From: DATJPY01 sp035506135
GTDB lineage: Bacteria > Myxococcota_A > UBA9160 > PR03
Length of the DNA stretch: 42,318 bases
Assembly (NCBI GenBank): GCA_035506135.1
Contig: DATJPY010000093.1
Coordinates: forward strand, 1-42,318
Reading direction: 5' to 3'
Shown in pieces: positions 31,490-40,444 of this stretch; positions within the stretch are counted from its first letter, which is position 1; every line of letters starts with the position of its first letter. Under the pieces are notes generated by a model. The model was not told the origin of the DNA. It did no database searches and worked only from the letters and a program-made list of their open reading frames with translations. The translations under genes and the position numbers were made by a program.

Positions 31490-33706
31490 GTGCGCCTGTC
31501 CGACTTCGCCCCTCGCGCGGTGGCGACGATCGCCATCGCCGCAGGGATCCTGCTCTTCGACCTTCGACCCCCCGCTGCCCGCGCGGAAGATTCCGCGCAG
31601 GCCGCTCCCGACGCAGCCGCCGGCGCGGCGCAGGCGCCCGCCGACCAGGGGCAGGCGCCTAGCGATCAGGGCCAGACGCCCGCCGATCAGGGGCAGGGGC
31701 AGACGCCCGCCGCTCAGACACCGGCGCCGCCGATCCGCCGCGTGGGCGAGGTGGCGGTGACTGCGACGCGCGCCGAGCGCGATGTCCTCGATACGCCGGG
31801 CAACATCAACGTGATCGACCGCAAGGCCATCGACCAGAGCGGCGCGCGCGACGTGCCCGAGCTGCTGCGCCGCGAGTCGGGCCTCTTCGTCACGAACGAC
31901 ACGAGCAATCCCGAGGGATACCGCGTCGAGGCGCGCGGATTCAACAACGGTGGCGGCAACGGGTCGGCGCTCCTGGTGCTGATGGACGGGCGCCGGCTCA
32001 ACGAGGGCGACTCGAGCTTCGTGGACTGGTCGCTCGTCCATCTCGATCGCGTCGAACGCATCGAGATCGTGCGCGGTCCGGGCAGCGCGCTCTACGGCGA
32101 CAACGCGATGGGCGGCGTGATCCAGATCATCACCAAGGACGGCGCGGGGGCGCCGCAGGCGACGCTCTCGGGGCGCTTCGGGAGCTATGACGAGGTCACG
32201 GGAAGCCTCTTCGCCGGCGGGAGCAAGGGTCCCTTCACCGCGAGCGTCTACGCCGACGGCTACACCAGCGACGGCTACCGGCAGCACAGCGACTTCGACT
32301 ATCACACGTTCGTGGGCAAGCTGCGGTGGACGCCGACGGACGAGGCGTCGTTCGAGCTCTCCAGCGGCTACTCGGCCGACGATCGCAAGCGCCCCGGCAC
32401 GCTGACGCTCGACCAGATCCGCGACCTCGGGCGCGACGCGGCGCAGCCGTTCACCGACAACTTCGACGCGGCCCACGAGCGCTGGGTGCAGGGCGTCGGT
32501 ACCGTGATCCTCGCCAAGGACGTGACGCTCAAGCTGCTCCCGTACTGGCGCAGCCGCAGCGACAGCGGCGCGTTCCGGAACGAGATCAGCGGAGACGACG
32601 ACTTCGACATCGACACCACCTCCTGGGGAGGGAGCAGCCAGATCGAGGTGGATCGCCCGATCGCAGGGCTCCGAAATCGCGCGATCGGAGGGTTCGAGTT
32701 CCTGAAGGAGACGACGGATCGCTCCTTCGTGTTCCCGCAGTTCTTCACCACCACCGACACGAGCGCGAATCGGCGGATCCCGAGCGTGTTCGTGCAGGAC
32801 GAGCTCAACGTGCTCCAGAACGTGATCCTCTCCGGCGGCCTGCGCTACGACTGGAGCAGCTATCGGGGGGAGAGCATCAACCAATTGGAGGGGCTCCCGC
32901 CGGACGTCGAGAAGATCCACCACGGGCCCGGCGAGCTCAGCCCCCGCGCGGCGCTGACCTGGCTCTTCCTTCCGACCACCTCCGCGTACGCGTCCTACTC
33001 GCGCGGCTTCCGGCTTCCGAACTTCGACGAGTCGATCGGGTTCACGGGCCAGCTCGCCAACATCCATCCGCAGGACGGCAATTCCTACGAGGTGGGCTTG
33101 AAGCACCGCGGCGAGACGCTCTCCGCCAACCTCGCGCTCTACTGGATGGACGTGGACAACGAGATCTTCCTGAATCCGGCGCTCGCCTCACCGCAGAACA
33201 CGAATCTCAGGCAGGTCCGGCATCGCGGCGTCGAGGCCTGGACGGACTGGCGCCCGCTCCACTGGCTCGAGCTCTACGGCAGCTACACGCTCGACGATAC
33301 GCGCATCGAGAAGGACCCCGTCACGCAGCTCGACGGCCAGCGGGTGCCGATCGAGCCGCTGAATCACGGCACCGTCGGCTGCTACGTGTTCCTGCCGTGG
33401 CACTTCGAGCTCGGAGCCAACGCCAACCTCGTGGGTCAGCGGCACGTCGCGAACACCTTCGGCACGGAGGTCGGCGGCCTGCCGTCGTACTACACGCTCG
33501 ACCTGACCGCGATCTGGCGGGCGCCGCTCAGCGAGCACATCGAGCTGGCCGTGCTGTTCCGGGTGAAGAACGTCACCGATCAGGACTACAACGAGGTGGC
33601 GACCCAGCCGCTCTCCTTCGGCCCCGGGTTCGGCGGCGGTCCGGTCGGGTTCAATCCCGCCCCCGGGCGCAACTACGAGGGCGGCGTCACGGTGTCGTGG
33701 CGGTGA
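31490..33706 (+). CDS. TonB-dependent outer-membrane receptor, BtuB-like
   Basis: A 738-residue receptor starting at GTG 31490, with GAGGGAGG nine bases upstream. A signal peptide (1-32, ending AARA) is followed by a Pro/Gln/Asp-rich linker (37-81), a TonB-box-like EVAVTATR and a plug domain (about 97-205: TPGNINVIDRKAID, LVLMDGRRLNEGDSS, VERIEIVRGPGSALYGDNA, GVIQIITK). The rest is a 22-strand barrel ending RNYEGGVTVSW with a terminal aromatic-arginine. The cobalamin riboswitch just upstream makes cobalamin, a precursor or cobalt the likely cargo. The stop overlaps the start of a TonB-C-terminal protein (GTGA). No BtuCDF genes are in the window. Confidence 0.93.
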   Translation: MRLSDFAPRAVATIAIAAGILLFDLRPPAARAEDSAQAAPDAAAGAAQAPADQGQAPSDQGQTPADQGQGQTPAAQTPAPPIRRVGEVAVTATRAERDVLDTPGNINVIDRKAIDQSGARDVPELLRRESGLFVTNDTSNPEGYRVEARGFNNGGGNGSALLVLMDGRRLNEGDSSFVDWSLVHLDRVERIEIVRGPGSALYGDNAMGGVIQIITKDGAGAPQATLSGRFGSYDEVTGSLFAGGSKGPFTASVYADGYTSDGYRQHSDFDYHTFVGKLRWTPTDEASFELSSGYSADDRKRPGTLTLDQIRDLGRDAAQPFTDNFDAAHERWVQGVGTVILAKDVTLKLLPYWRSRSDSGAFRNEISGDDDFDIDTTSWGGSSQIEVDRPIAGLRNRAIGGFEFLKETTDRSFVFPQFFTTTDTSANRRIPSVFVQDELNVLQNVILSGGLRYDWSSYRGESINQLEGLPPDVEKIHHGPGELSPRAALTWLFLPTTSAYASYSRGFRLPNFDESIGFTGQLANIHPQDGNSYEVGLKHRGETLSANLALYWMDVDNEIFLNPALASPQNTNLRQVRHRGVEAWTDWRPLHWLELYGSYTLDDTRIEKDPVTQLDGQRVPIEPLNHGTVGCYVFLPWHFELGANANLVGQRHVANTFGTEVGGLPSYYTLDLTAIWRAPLSEHIELAVLFRVKNVTDQDYNEVATQPLSFGPGFGGGPVGFNPAPGRNYEGGVTVSWR
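31628..31732 (+). repeat. Imperfect tandem repeat coding a Q/P/D-rich linker
   Basis: Three to four imperfect units of about 24 bases encode APADQGQ, APSDQGQ, TPADQGQGQ and TPAAQ at the N-terminus of the mature receptor. The repeat stays in frame. It separates the signal peptide from the TonB box and could lengthen the reach of the box into the periplasm. Confidence 0.6.
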
Positions 33707-34110
33707 CGCGGCCCGCGCGCCGGCTCGCGGCCGCCTGCGCTGCGGCGCTCGCCGCGTCGCTCGCGTCGGCGCCGCGGGCCGGCGACCTCCCGCCGCCCGA
33801 GCGCGCGCACCTGGTCGACGCGCTCCCGCGCGGACCGAGCGTGGAGGACCGGCTCGAGGAGATCCGGCGCCGGCTGCAGGCCGCCCTGGTGTACCCGCCG
33901 ATCGCGCGGCACGAGGGGCTGACCGGCGTGGCCTGGGTGCAGTTCGAGATCGATACCGCGGGCGCCGCGCACGACGTGCAGATCGCCCGCTCCTCGGGGC
34001 ACCCGGTCCTCGACCGCGCCGCGGCGAGCACCGTGGATCGCGCCGGCCGGCTGCCCTGGGTGGACGGGCGCATCGAGGTGCCGATCCGCTTCTCGCTCGG
34101 TCCTGGCTAA
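33703..34110 (+). CDS. Small TonB C-terminal-domain protein
   Basis: A 135-residue protein translated from GTG 33703, overlapping the receptor stop by four bases; GTG 33697 is an alternative. Residues 1-28 (RRLAAACAAALAASLASAPRA) look like a signal peptide or weak anchor. Residues about 60-132 form a TonB C-terminal domain: YPPIARHEGLTGVAWVQFEI, DVQIARSSGHPVLDRAAAS, then VPIRFSL. A normal TonB has a strong N-terminal membrane helix that contacts ExbB/ExbD and a long proline-rich spacer; both are lacking here. It may be a dedicated partner for the adjacent receptor, or depend on other proteins for energy coupling. Confidence 0.82.
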   Translation: MTRPARRLAAACAAALAASLASAPRAGDLPPPERAHLVDALPRGPSVEDRLEEIRRRLQAALVYPPIARHEGLTGVAWVQFEIDTAGAAHDVQIARSSGHPVLDRAAASTVDRAGRLPWVDGRIEVPIRFSLGPG

Positions 34111-34156
34111 TCCGTCCGGGTTCGCTCCGCCCGCCGATCTGGGGCATCGTCGGGCC

Positions 34157-35326
34157 GTGATCGACGTGGTGCTGAAGCCGGGACGCGACCGCTCGCTGCG
34201 GCGGCGCCACCCGTGGCTCCTGTCGGGTGCGATCGACCGCGTCGCGGGCGAGATCGCCCCGGGCGCCTGGGTGCGCGTCTCCTCGGCCGAGGGCGAGGTG
34301 CTCGGCTTCGGGCACGCGTCGCCGCACTCGCAGATCCGCGTGCGTGTGCTCGCGTTCGGGAAGGAGCCCCCGGCGGCCGATCTCGTGCCGGCGCGCATCG
34401 CGGCGGCCGTGGCACGGCGCGCGGGCGATCCGCTGCTCGCCGACACGGACGCGGTTCGGCTGGTGAATGCCGAGGGCGACGGCCTGCCCGGCCTGATCGC
34501 CGATCGCTACCGCGATGCGGTGGTCGTGCGACTCGGCACGGCGGGCATGGGCGCGGCGCGCGCGGAGGTCGCCGCCGCGCTGCGCGACGCCACCGGAGCG
34601 GCGTCGGGCTACGAGCGCGCCGACGCCAGCGCCGCCCGTCGCGAGGGCATCGCAGCGCGGGAGGGCGTGCTGTGGGGTGACCCGCCGAAGCAGCCGGTGG
34701 CGATCCTCGAGCGCGGGCGCCGCTTCCTCGTCGACGTCGCTGGCGGACAGAAGACCGGCTTCTACCTCGACCAGCGGGACGCGCGCGACCTGGTTCAGGC
34801 GCTGGCGCGCGGCCGCCGCGTTCTCGATCTCTTCGCGTATTCGGGCGGCTTCTCCGTCGCGGCCGCGGCCGGTGGCGCGCGGGGCGTCACGCTGGTCGAG
34901 AGCTCGCACGAGGCGCTCGCGCTCGCCGAGCGGAATCTCGAGCCGTTCGCCGGCGCGCTGGAGGCGCGCTTCGTCCGTGACGACGTCTTCCGCTTCGTGC
35001 GCAGCGAGGCGCCGGGCTACGACCTCCTGATCGTCGATCCGCCGCCGTTGGCGCGTCGCCAGGCGGACGTCGGGCCGGCGACGCGCGCCTACAAGGACGC
35101 GCTGCTCGGTGCGCTGCGGCTCGCCGCGCCCGAGGCGCTGCTCCTCGCCTTCTCGTGCTCGCACCACGTCGGTGCCGAGCTCTTCCGCAAGGTCGCGTTC
35201 GGCGCCTCGCTCGACGCCGGGCGTCCGCTTGCGGTGCTGCGGGAGCTCGGCGCGCCCGTCGATCATCCGGTCGCCCTCGACCACCCCGAGGGCCGCTACC
35301 TCACGGGCCTGCTGCTCCGCGCATGA
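34157..35326 (+). CDS. Class I SAM-dependent rRNA methyltransferase, RlmI-like
   Basis: A 389-residue methyltransferase with an N-terminal PUA-like RNA-binding domain (about 1-75: VVLKPGRDRSLRRRHPWLLSGAI) and a Rossmann methyltransferase domain. Motifs are GQKTGFYLDQRDAR, VLDLFAYSGGFSVAAAAGGA (SAM binding), VESSHEALALAERN, and LLIVDPPPLARR, with a late cysteine in LLAFSCSHHV, typical of 5-methylcytosine enzymes of the RlmI (YccW) group acting on 23S rRNA. Start is GTG 34157. Its ATGA stop/start overlaps the downstream QW-repeat gene, so the two are coupled. Confidence 0.9.
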   Translation: MIDVVLKPGRDRSLRRRHPWLLSGAIDRVAGEIAPGAWVRVSSAEGEVLGFGHASPHSQIRVRVLAFGKEPPAADLVPARIAAAVARRAGDPLLADTDAVRLVNAEGDGLPGLIADRYRDAVVVRLGTAGMGAARAEVAAALRDATGAASGYERADASAARREGIAAREGVLWGDPPKQPVAILERGRRFLVDVAGGQKTGFYLDQRDARDLVQALARGRRVLDLFAYSGGFSVAAAAGGARGVTLVESSHEALALAERNLEPFAGALEARFVRDDVFRFVRSEAPGYDLLIVDPPPLARRQADVGPATRAYKDALLGALRLAAPEALLLAFSCSHHVGAELFRKVAFGASLDAGRPLAVLRELGAPVDHPVALDHPEGRYLTGLLLRA

Positions 35327-36087
35327 CACCGAATCGTGTGGATGAGGCGCTGGCGCGCGCGCGCGCCTTCGTCGCCGCGCGCGGCGACGAGCGGGCGCAG
35401 GTCCGTCTGGCGGTCGCGCTCTGCGCGGCGCCGCGGGAGCGGCTGCTCGCGGCCGTTCGGTTCTGTCCGCCGGCGGGCGTCGGCGGTGCGCTCGCGGTGC
35501 TCGCCGCCCTCGACGCGCCCGGTGGCCTGCGCGGCGGCGCGGTCGAGCCCGCGGTCGCGTGGCTGGCCGAGGCGCAGGCCGAGGACGGCGCCTGGAGCGC
35601 CGCGCCCGCGGCCGTCGACACGGAGCGCACCGTGATGACGGGGCTCCTCGCGGGCTTCCTCGCCAAGACGAGCTGCGCGCGCGCGGCGACCCTCGGCCGC
35701 GCGGGGACCTTCCTCGCCGCCCGCTGGCGCCCGGAGCGGGTCGAGGGCGACTTCGGCCTGCTGGCCGGCTACGCGCACTTCTTCGCCAACGCGCCGAGCG
35801 AGCTCGCGGACGCCGCGCTCCAGTGGTGCGGCCGCGCGCTCGAACGCGGCGCTCGCAGCGGGCGGATTCGCGGCTGGCAGGCCGGCCGCGTGCTCGCGCT
35901 CTGCGAGACCGCCTCGCTGCCCGGCTCGCGGCTCGCGCCGGCCGAGGTAGTGTCGTCGATGCTCGACGAGCAGGAGCAGGACGGGGGCTGGCTGGCCGGC
36001 GCCGTCGACTCCGCCGCGCGGGTCGCCGTGACGCTCGATGCGACGGCATCGCTCGTGCGTCTGGTCGGCTCGCCTTCGCGCCGCTAG
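35323..36087 (+). CDS. Terpenoid cyclase/prenyltransferase-like toroid protein (QW repeats)
   Basis: A 254-residue cytosolic helical protein with two QW-type motifs, EAQAEDGAWS (about residue 85) and DEQEQDGGWLAG (about residue 223), as in squalene-hopene cyclases and prenyltransferase-like alpha/alpha toroids. It is less than half the length of a cyclase and has no D-x-D-D acid motif or signal peptide, so catalysis is doubtful. Cysteines at several places might bind metal. Translation is coupled to the rRNA methyltransferase (ATGA). Its stop overlaps the stop of the convergent lipase gene by three to four bases. Function unknown. Confidence 0.65.
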   Translation: MTPNRVDEALARARAFVAARGDERAQVRLAVALCAAPRERLLAAVRFCPPAGVGGALAVLAALDAPGGLRGGAVEPAVAWLAEAQAEDGAWSAAPAAVDTERTVMTGLLAGFLAKTSCARAATLGRAGTFLAARWRPERVEGDFGLLAGYAHFFANAPSELADAALQWCGRALERGARSGRIRGWQAGRVLALCETASLPGSRLAPAEVVSSMLDEQEQDGGWLAGAVDSAARVAVTLDATASLVRLVGSPSRR

Positions 36088-38636
36088 CGCACCGCCGACC
36101 CGCCCCGGCGGAACCGCCGCAGACGCCAGCGGATCAGCAGCACGACGGGCGCGATCTCGGCGCCCAGGCCGCAGGAGCCCTCGTGATACGGCCACTGGAG
36201 GGAGCACTGCGGGTCGGCCCAGTCGACGAGGCCGTCGCCGTCGTTGTCGATGCCGTCGTCGCACTGCGGGTTCTCGATCGGCGCCCCTGGAAACAGGCAG
36301 CCCGGATCGTCCATGTCGACGAGCCCGTCGCCGTCATCGTCGATCCCGTTGTCGCAGCCGGGCTTGATCACCTGGGTCGCGATCGCGACGGAGTGGGACT
36401 CGCCCGCGCCGAGGCTCCCCGTGTCGACCAGGCCGCCGATCGCTGCCGTGGAGAGCACGCCGGCGCCAGCGTGATGCGGATTCCCGAGGCTCGTCACCGT
36501 CAGCGAGAACGGTCCCTGCGGCGGCGCGAGCGAGAAGCCGAAGCCGTCGGCGCCGCCGATCCACTGGCTCTCCGGAATCTCCGTGAGCGGTCCCGTGGCC
36601 GCGGTGTAGCCGAGCCGCCTGCCCGCGCCGTCCTGCACGAAGCCGTCCACGGGATCGAGCAGCGCCGTCATCGCGCCGAGGCGGATGATGTCCTGGCCCG
36701 ACCAGAGCGAGCTGGCCAGGTTCTTGTGCAGGTTGGTCGAGATGTCGCTCGGGGAGAAGGGGGCGCCGAGCTGGGTGAGGATCAGCGCCTGGACGTCGGG
36801 GTTGAACATGAGTCCGAGATGGGTGACGTCCGCGCTCGTGTTCACTCCCTCCGCGAACGGCGCGAGCAGCACCCGCGCGTCGCCGAAGAAGAGGCCGGCC
36901 GAGGACTCGATCGGGACGGTTCCGTCGCCGTTCGCCGCCAGCGCGTGATCGAGGAACCACTCCTCGCCGGGAAGCGGCGCGCGCGCAGTGAAGTCCCCGA
37001 ATGCTGCGATCCTCCGCCCCCCGACGTCGGGGCCGACGTGGCGATCGACCGTCGTCGGCGTCGCGACGCTGGTGCCGTAGATCACCGTCGTCGAGGTGAG
37101 GCTCGCGAAGGAGATCGGATCCCCGGCGGGCAGGTAGTCGTATCCCGCGTTGAGATCGAGCAGCAGGTCGTTGCGGGAGTCCGGGTCGGAGTTCACGTTG
37201 TCGAGGCCGTTCCCGAGGTCGAGGAAGTCGTACGTCGCGAGGAGCGAGCGCACGGTCGGCACGTACTGGCCGATGAAGCGCACCGGGTCGGGCAGGCCGC
37301 TCAGGGGATCCTCGATCGATGCCTCGGAGATCGCCTCGGGTCCGCTGACGACGGCGCCGCCGGGCAGCTTCAGGTAGACGCGGTCCAGGATCTTCGAGAG
37401 CACGAGCACGTAGCCGGGGTCCGCGACCCAGTTGTCGTGCAGCGGATTCCAGGCCTTGGAGGCGCCGCGGTTCGGGACCCCGACCAGCAGCAGGTTGCGG
37501 ACCGCCGGGAGCGTGAGCGTGTCGTCGACCGGCGCGTTGTAGGCGGCGCTCTGGATGTAGGTGCGCGCGACGAGGCCTCCCGTGCTGTGTGCGATCACGT
37601 CCACGGCGTCGAGCGTCTTGCCCGGGTTGTCGGCGGCATACTGCTCGGCCGCCTGCTTCAGCACGGCGCCGAGGTAGTCGACGGCGTAGTCGTACTGCGA
37701 GTCCGAGATCGAGGCGGCGGTGATCCCGCCGACAAAGCCGTCGTAGCTGCCGTCGAAGGGGCCGGGCGGGAGGCGCCAGTCGTAGTCGACGACGAAGAGG
37801 GTGCGGCCGTCGACGTACCCGACGTTGCGGAGGGTCGCGAGCAGGTCGTCGTAGGCACCCGCGAGGGGATCGATCTGCATTCCGCTCGGGTCGATGCCGC
37901 GATCGAAGAGCCAGGGCCCGTCGTCGGCGAGGTTCGCCGCGTAGGTGCCACCGATGCCGGGGATGACCACCACCGGCACCAGCGGAGCGGGGCTGAAGGT
38001 CATGTTGACGTAGGCGACCTGGCCGGCGTCGCCGCTGTCGAACTGCTGCGCCTGGGTGCTCCCGCTGACGCTGAAGCCGGGAGGGTACGCGACGACGGTC
38101 GTCTGGTACTCCTCTTCGGCGTCGTTCGGTATCGACACGCCCGGCAGTCCGACGGCGATCGAGCCTCCGTGGCTCGTGCCCCCCTGGATGAAGACCTTCG
38201 TCGGAACATCAACCGAGAACTCGGCCGAGACCGAGCCCGAGGCGTTGGCGCTGGGCGTCGGCGCGACGGCGCAGGCCGGGTCGTAGGGGAAGGAGACGTC
38301 GGCGATCGCGGCGGTGCTGACGTGGACGTCAGTGACCTCGTCGCCCGCGCTGGCCGTGACGCCGCCGCTGCCGCTCGCGTCCAGCAGGAGGCAACGGGCC
38401 GTCCCGCATTTGTACTCCGTGCCGCCTGCGCTGTTCGTGCGAACGCACTCGAGCGTGCCGAAGAGGGGCGTCACGCTTCCATCGGCCGTGCCGGAGCCCG
38501 ACGCGTCGACCACGCGCACGGTGGCCCCGACCGGACCACCGGCCGCCAGCGCCAGGGCGACCGCGGCGAGAACGCCGGGCCCGCGAGCCCCAGGCGGTCC
38601 GAATCGCGTCCGCGGGCGGCCCGCTGCCTTCGCCAT
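36084..38636 (-). CDS. Secreted LCAT-like lipase with Ca-binding-type repeats and sorting-like tail
   Basis: An 850-residue exported protein. The signal peptide is residues 1-38 (GVLAAVALALAAGGPVGA). A beta-rich N-terminal region (40-215) precedes an alpha/beta-hydrolase core (about 218-520) with PVVVIPGIGGTYAAN, FVVDYDWRLPPG and the nucleophile motif IAHSTGGL (S351); this is the LCAT/PGAP1-like lipase pattern. Two near-identical 20-residue repeats at 761-780 and 792-811 (CDNGIDDDGDGLVDMDDPGC and its partner) resemble calcium-binding thrombospondin type 3-like units. The end, CGLGAEIAPVVLLIRWRLRR, is a Cys-Gly motif, hydrophobic segment and arginine cluster like MYXO-CTERM-type sorting tails. 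ATG 38636 has an AGAGGAGG site. Likely anchored to or released from the cell surface. Confidence 0.82.
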   Translation of the reverse strand: MAKAAGRPRTRFGPPGARGPGVLAAVALALAAGGPVGATVRVVDASGSGTADGSVTPLFGTLECVRTNSAGGTEYKCGTARCLLLDASGSGGVTASAGDEVTDVHVSTAAIADVSFPYDPACAVAPTPSANASGSVSAEFSVDVPTKVFIQGGTSHGGSIAVGLPGVSIPNDAEEEYQTTVVAYPPGFSVSGSTQAQQFDSGDAGQVAYVNMTFSPAPLVPVVVIPGIGGTYAANLADDGPWLFDRGIDPSGMQIDPLAGAYDDLLATLRNVGYVDGRTLFVVDYDWRLPPGPFDGSYDGFVGGITAASISDSQYDYAVDYLGAVLKQAAEQYAADNPGKTLDAVDVIAHSTGGLVARTYIQSAAYNAPVDDTLTLPAVRNLLLVGVPNRGASKAWNPLHDNWVADPGYVLVLSKILDRVYLKLPGGAVVSGPEAISEASIEDPLSGLPDPVRFIGQYVPTVRSLLATYDFLDLGNGLDNVNSDPDSRNDLLLDLNAGYDYLPAGDPISFASLTSTTVIYGTSVATPTTVDRHVGPDVGGRRIAAFGDFTARAPLPGEEWFLDHALAANGDGTVPIESSAGLFFGDARVLLAPFAEGVNTSADVTHLGLMFNPDVQALILTQLGAPFSPSDISTNLHKNLASSLWSGQDIIRLGAMTALLDPVDGFVQDGAGRRLGYTAATGPLTEIPESQWIGGADGFGFSLAPPQGPFSLTVTSLGNPHHAGAGVLSTAAIGGLVDTGSLGAGESHSVAIATQVIKPGCDNGIDDDGDGLVDMDDPGCLFPGAPIENPQCDDGIDNDGDGLVDWADPQCSLQWPYHEGSCGLGAEIAPVVLLIRWRLRRFRRGGSAVR

Positions 38637-38776
38637 GCCGATCCTCCTCTGCTGCGCCTGCAGGCCCTCCTTGTACAGCGGTCCCCGCCGCCGCGGCGTC
38701 ACGCGAAGCCGTGACAATCGGGGCGCGTCGGCGAAACTCCGGCGCACGCAGAAATCCGTCCGACCGGGAGGAGCCC

Positions 38777-40444
38777 ATGCTGAATCTCGCCGCCATCCAC
38801 GAGGCCATCGCCGCTGCGGTTCCCGAGCGCGACTGCGTGATCTTCCGCGATCGCCGTCTCTCCTGGGCGGCCGTCAACGACCGCACGCGCCGGCTCGCCG
38901 CGGTGCTCCGCGCGCACGGCCTCGGCTGCCGGCGCGAGCGCTCGGGGCTCCAGGGCTGGGAGAGCGGGCAGGACCACGTCGCCCTCTACCTCTACAACGG
39001 CAACGAGTATCTCGAGGGCATGCTGGGCGCCTACAAGGCGCGCTGCGCTCCCTTCAACGTCAACTACCGCTACGTCGACGAGGAGCTGCTCTACCTCTTC
39101 GACAACGCCGATGCGCGCGCCGTCGTCTATCACGCGGAGTTCGCGCCGACGCTCGCGCGCATCCGCGACCGCCTCCCGGGGGTCCGGCTCTGGCTGCAGG
39201 TCGCCGATCCGCGCGAGCCCTCTGACTCATCAGGCCGGGACGAGCCGCTGCTGCCCGGCGCGCTCGACTACGAGCGCGCGCTCGCCGACGCCACGCCCGA
39301 GCCGCCGCGCGACCTCTCGCCCGACGACCTCTACATCCTCTACACCGGCGGCACGACCGGCATGCCCAAGGGCGTGCTCTGGCGGCAGGAGGACATCTAC
39401 CTCGCGGCGATGGGAGGGCCCGCGCCGGAGCGCTCGCTGCCCGCGATCGTGGCGAAGGCGAAGGCGGGCGGGCTGCGCTCGCTGCCGGCGCCGCCGTTCA
39501 TGCACGGCGCGGCGCACTGGGTCGCCTTCAACCTGTTCTCGGTCGGCGGCACCATCGTGATCCAGTCGCAGCCGCGGCGCCTCGATCCCGACGACATCTG
39601 GTCCACCGTCGAGCGCGAGAAGGTGAACATGATGACGATCGTCGGAGACGCCTTCGGGCGACCGCTGGCCGACCAGCTCGCCCGCAAGAGCTATGACCTC
39701 TCCTCGCTGTTCCTGCTGTCGTCGGGCGGCGCGATCCTGACCGCGGCGCTGAAGGACGAGTTCCTGCGCCGGCTGCCGAATCTGCGCCTGCTCGACGCGC
39801 TCGGCTCCTCGGAGAGCGGGGCGCAGGCGGCGCAGCTCGCCGCATCCGGGTCGAAGGCCAGCACCGGCGACTTCGTGGTGGCTCCGGGAAACGTGGTGCT
39901 GAAGGAGGATCTCTCGGGGCTCGTCGAGCCGGGCTCGGACGAGATCGGCTGGCTCGCGCGCGAGGGGAACATCCCGCTCGGCTACTACAAGGATGCCGAC
40001 AAGACGGCGCGCACGTTCCCGACCGTCGGAGGCAAGCGCTACGCGGTTCCCGGGGACCGCGCGCGCATCGAGACCGGGGGGCGGCTGCGCCTGCTCGGCC
40101 GCGACTCGGTCACCATCAACACCGGCGGGGAGAAGGTCTTCGCCGAGGAGGTGGAGCACGCGCTCAAGCACCATCCCGAGGTCTGGGACGCGGTGGTGGT
40201 CGGCACGCCATCGGAGCGCTGGGGCCAGCAGGTGACGGCGCTCGTCCGGCTCCGCGCGGGCGCCTCGGTCGACGAGGAGGCGCTGCGCGCGACGGCGCGC
40301 GAGCACATCGCGCCCTACAAGGTCCCCAAGGCCTTCGTCTTCGTCGACGAGCTCGTGCGCGCGCCCAGCGGCAAGGCCGACTACCGATGGGCCCGCCAGC
40401 GCGCGCTCGAGGCGCTCGGCTCAAGTCCGCAGACCCGCTCATAG
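38777..40444 (+). CDS. Acyl-CoA synthetase (AMP-forming)
   Basis: A 555-residue adenylate-forming ligase that activates a carboxylic acid to its CoA thioester. The phosphate-binding loop is LYILYTGGTTGMPKGVLW, followed by PAPPFMHGAAHWVAF, LLDALGSSESGAQ (adenine-binding motif), the hinge aspartate/arginine region PGDRARIETGGRLRLLGRDS and the C-terminal catalytic lysine in PSGKADYRWA. It belongs to the medium/long-chain or steroid-side-chain type FadD-like set. ATG 38777 has GGGAGGAG seven bases upstream and is preferred over an upstream in-frame start. It is divergent from the lipase and could activate fatty acids released by it (inference). The frame continues after the TAG stop into a PEP-CTERM tail. 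Confidence 0.92.
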   Translation: MLNLAAIHEAIAAAVPERDCVIFRDRRLSWAAVNDRTRRLAAVLRAHGLGCRRERSGLQGWESGQDHVALYLYNGNEYLEGMLGAYKARCAPFNVNYRYVDEELLYLFDNADARAVVYHAEFAPTLARIRDRLPGVRLWLQVADPREPSDSSGRDEPLLPGALDYERALADATPEPPRDLSPDDLYILYTGGTTGMPKGVLWRQEDIYLAAMGGPAPERSLPAIVAKAKAGGLRSLPAPPFMHGAAHWVAFNLFSVGGTIVIQSQPRRLDPDDIWSTVEREKVNMMTIVGDAFGRPLADQLARKSYDLSSLFLLSSGGAILTAALKDEFLRRLPNLRLLDALGSSESGAQAAQLAASGSKASTGDFVVAPGNVVLKEDLSGLVEPGSDEIGWLAREGNIPLGYYKDADKTARTFPTVGGKRYAVPGDRARIETGGRLRLLGRDSVTINTGGEKVFAEEVEHALKHHPEVWDAVVVGTPSERWGQQVTALVRLRAGASVDEEALRATAREHIAPYKVPKAFVFVDELVRAPSGKADYRWARQRALEALGSSPQTRS

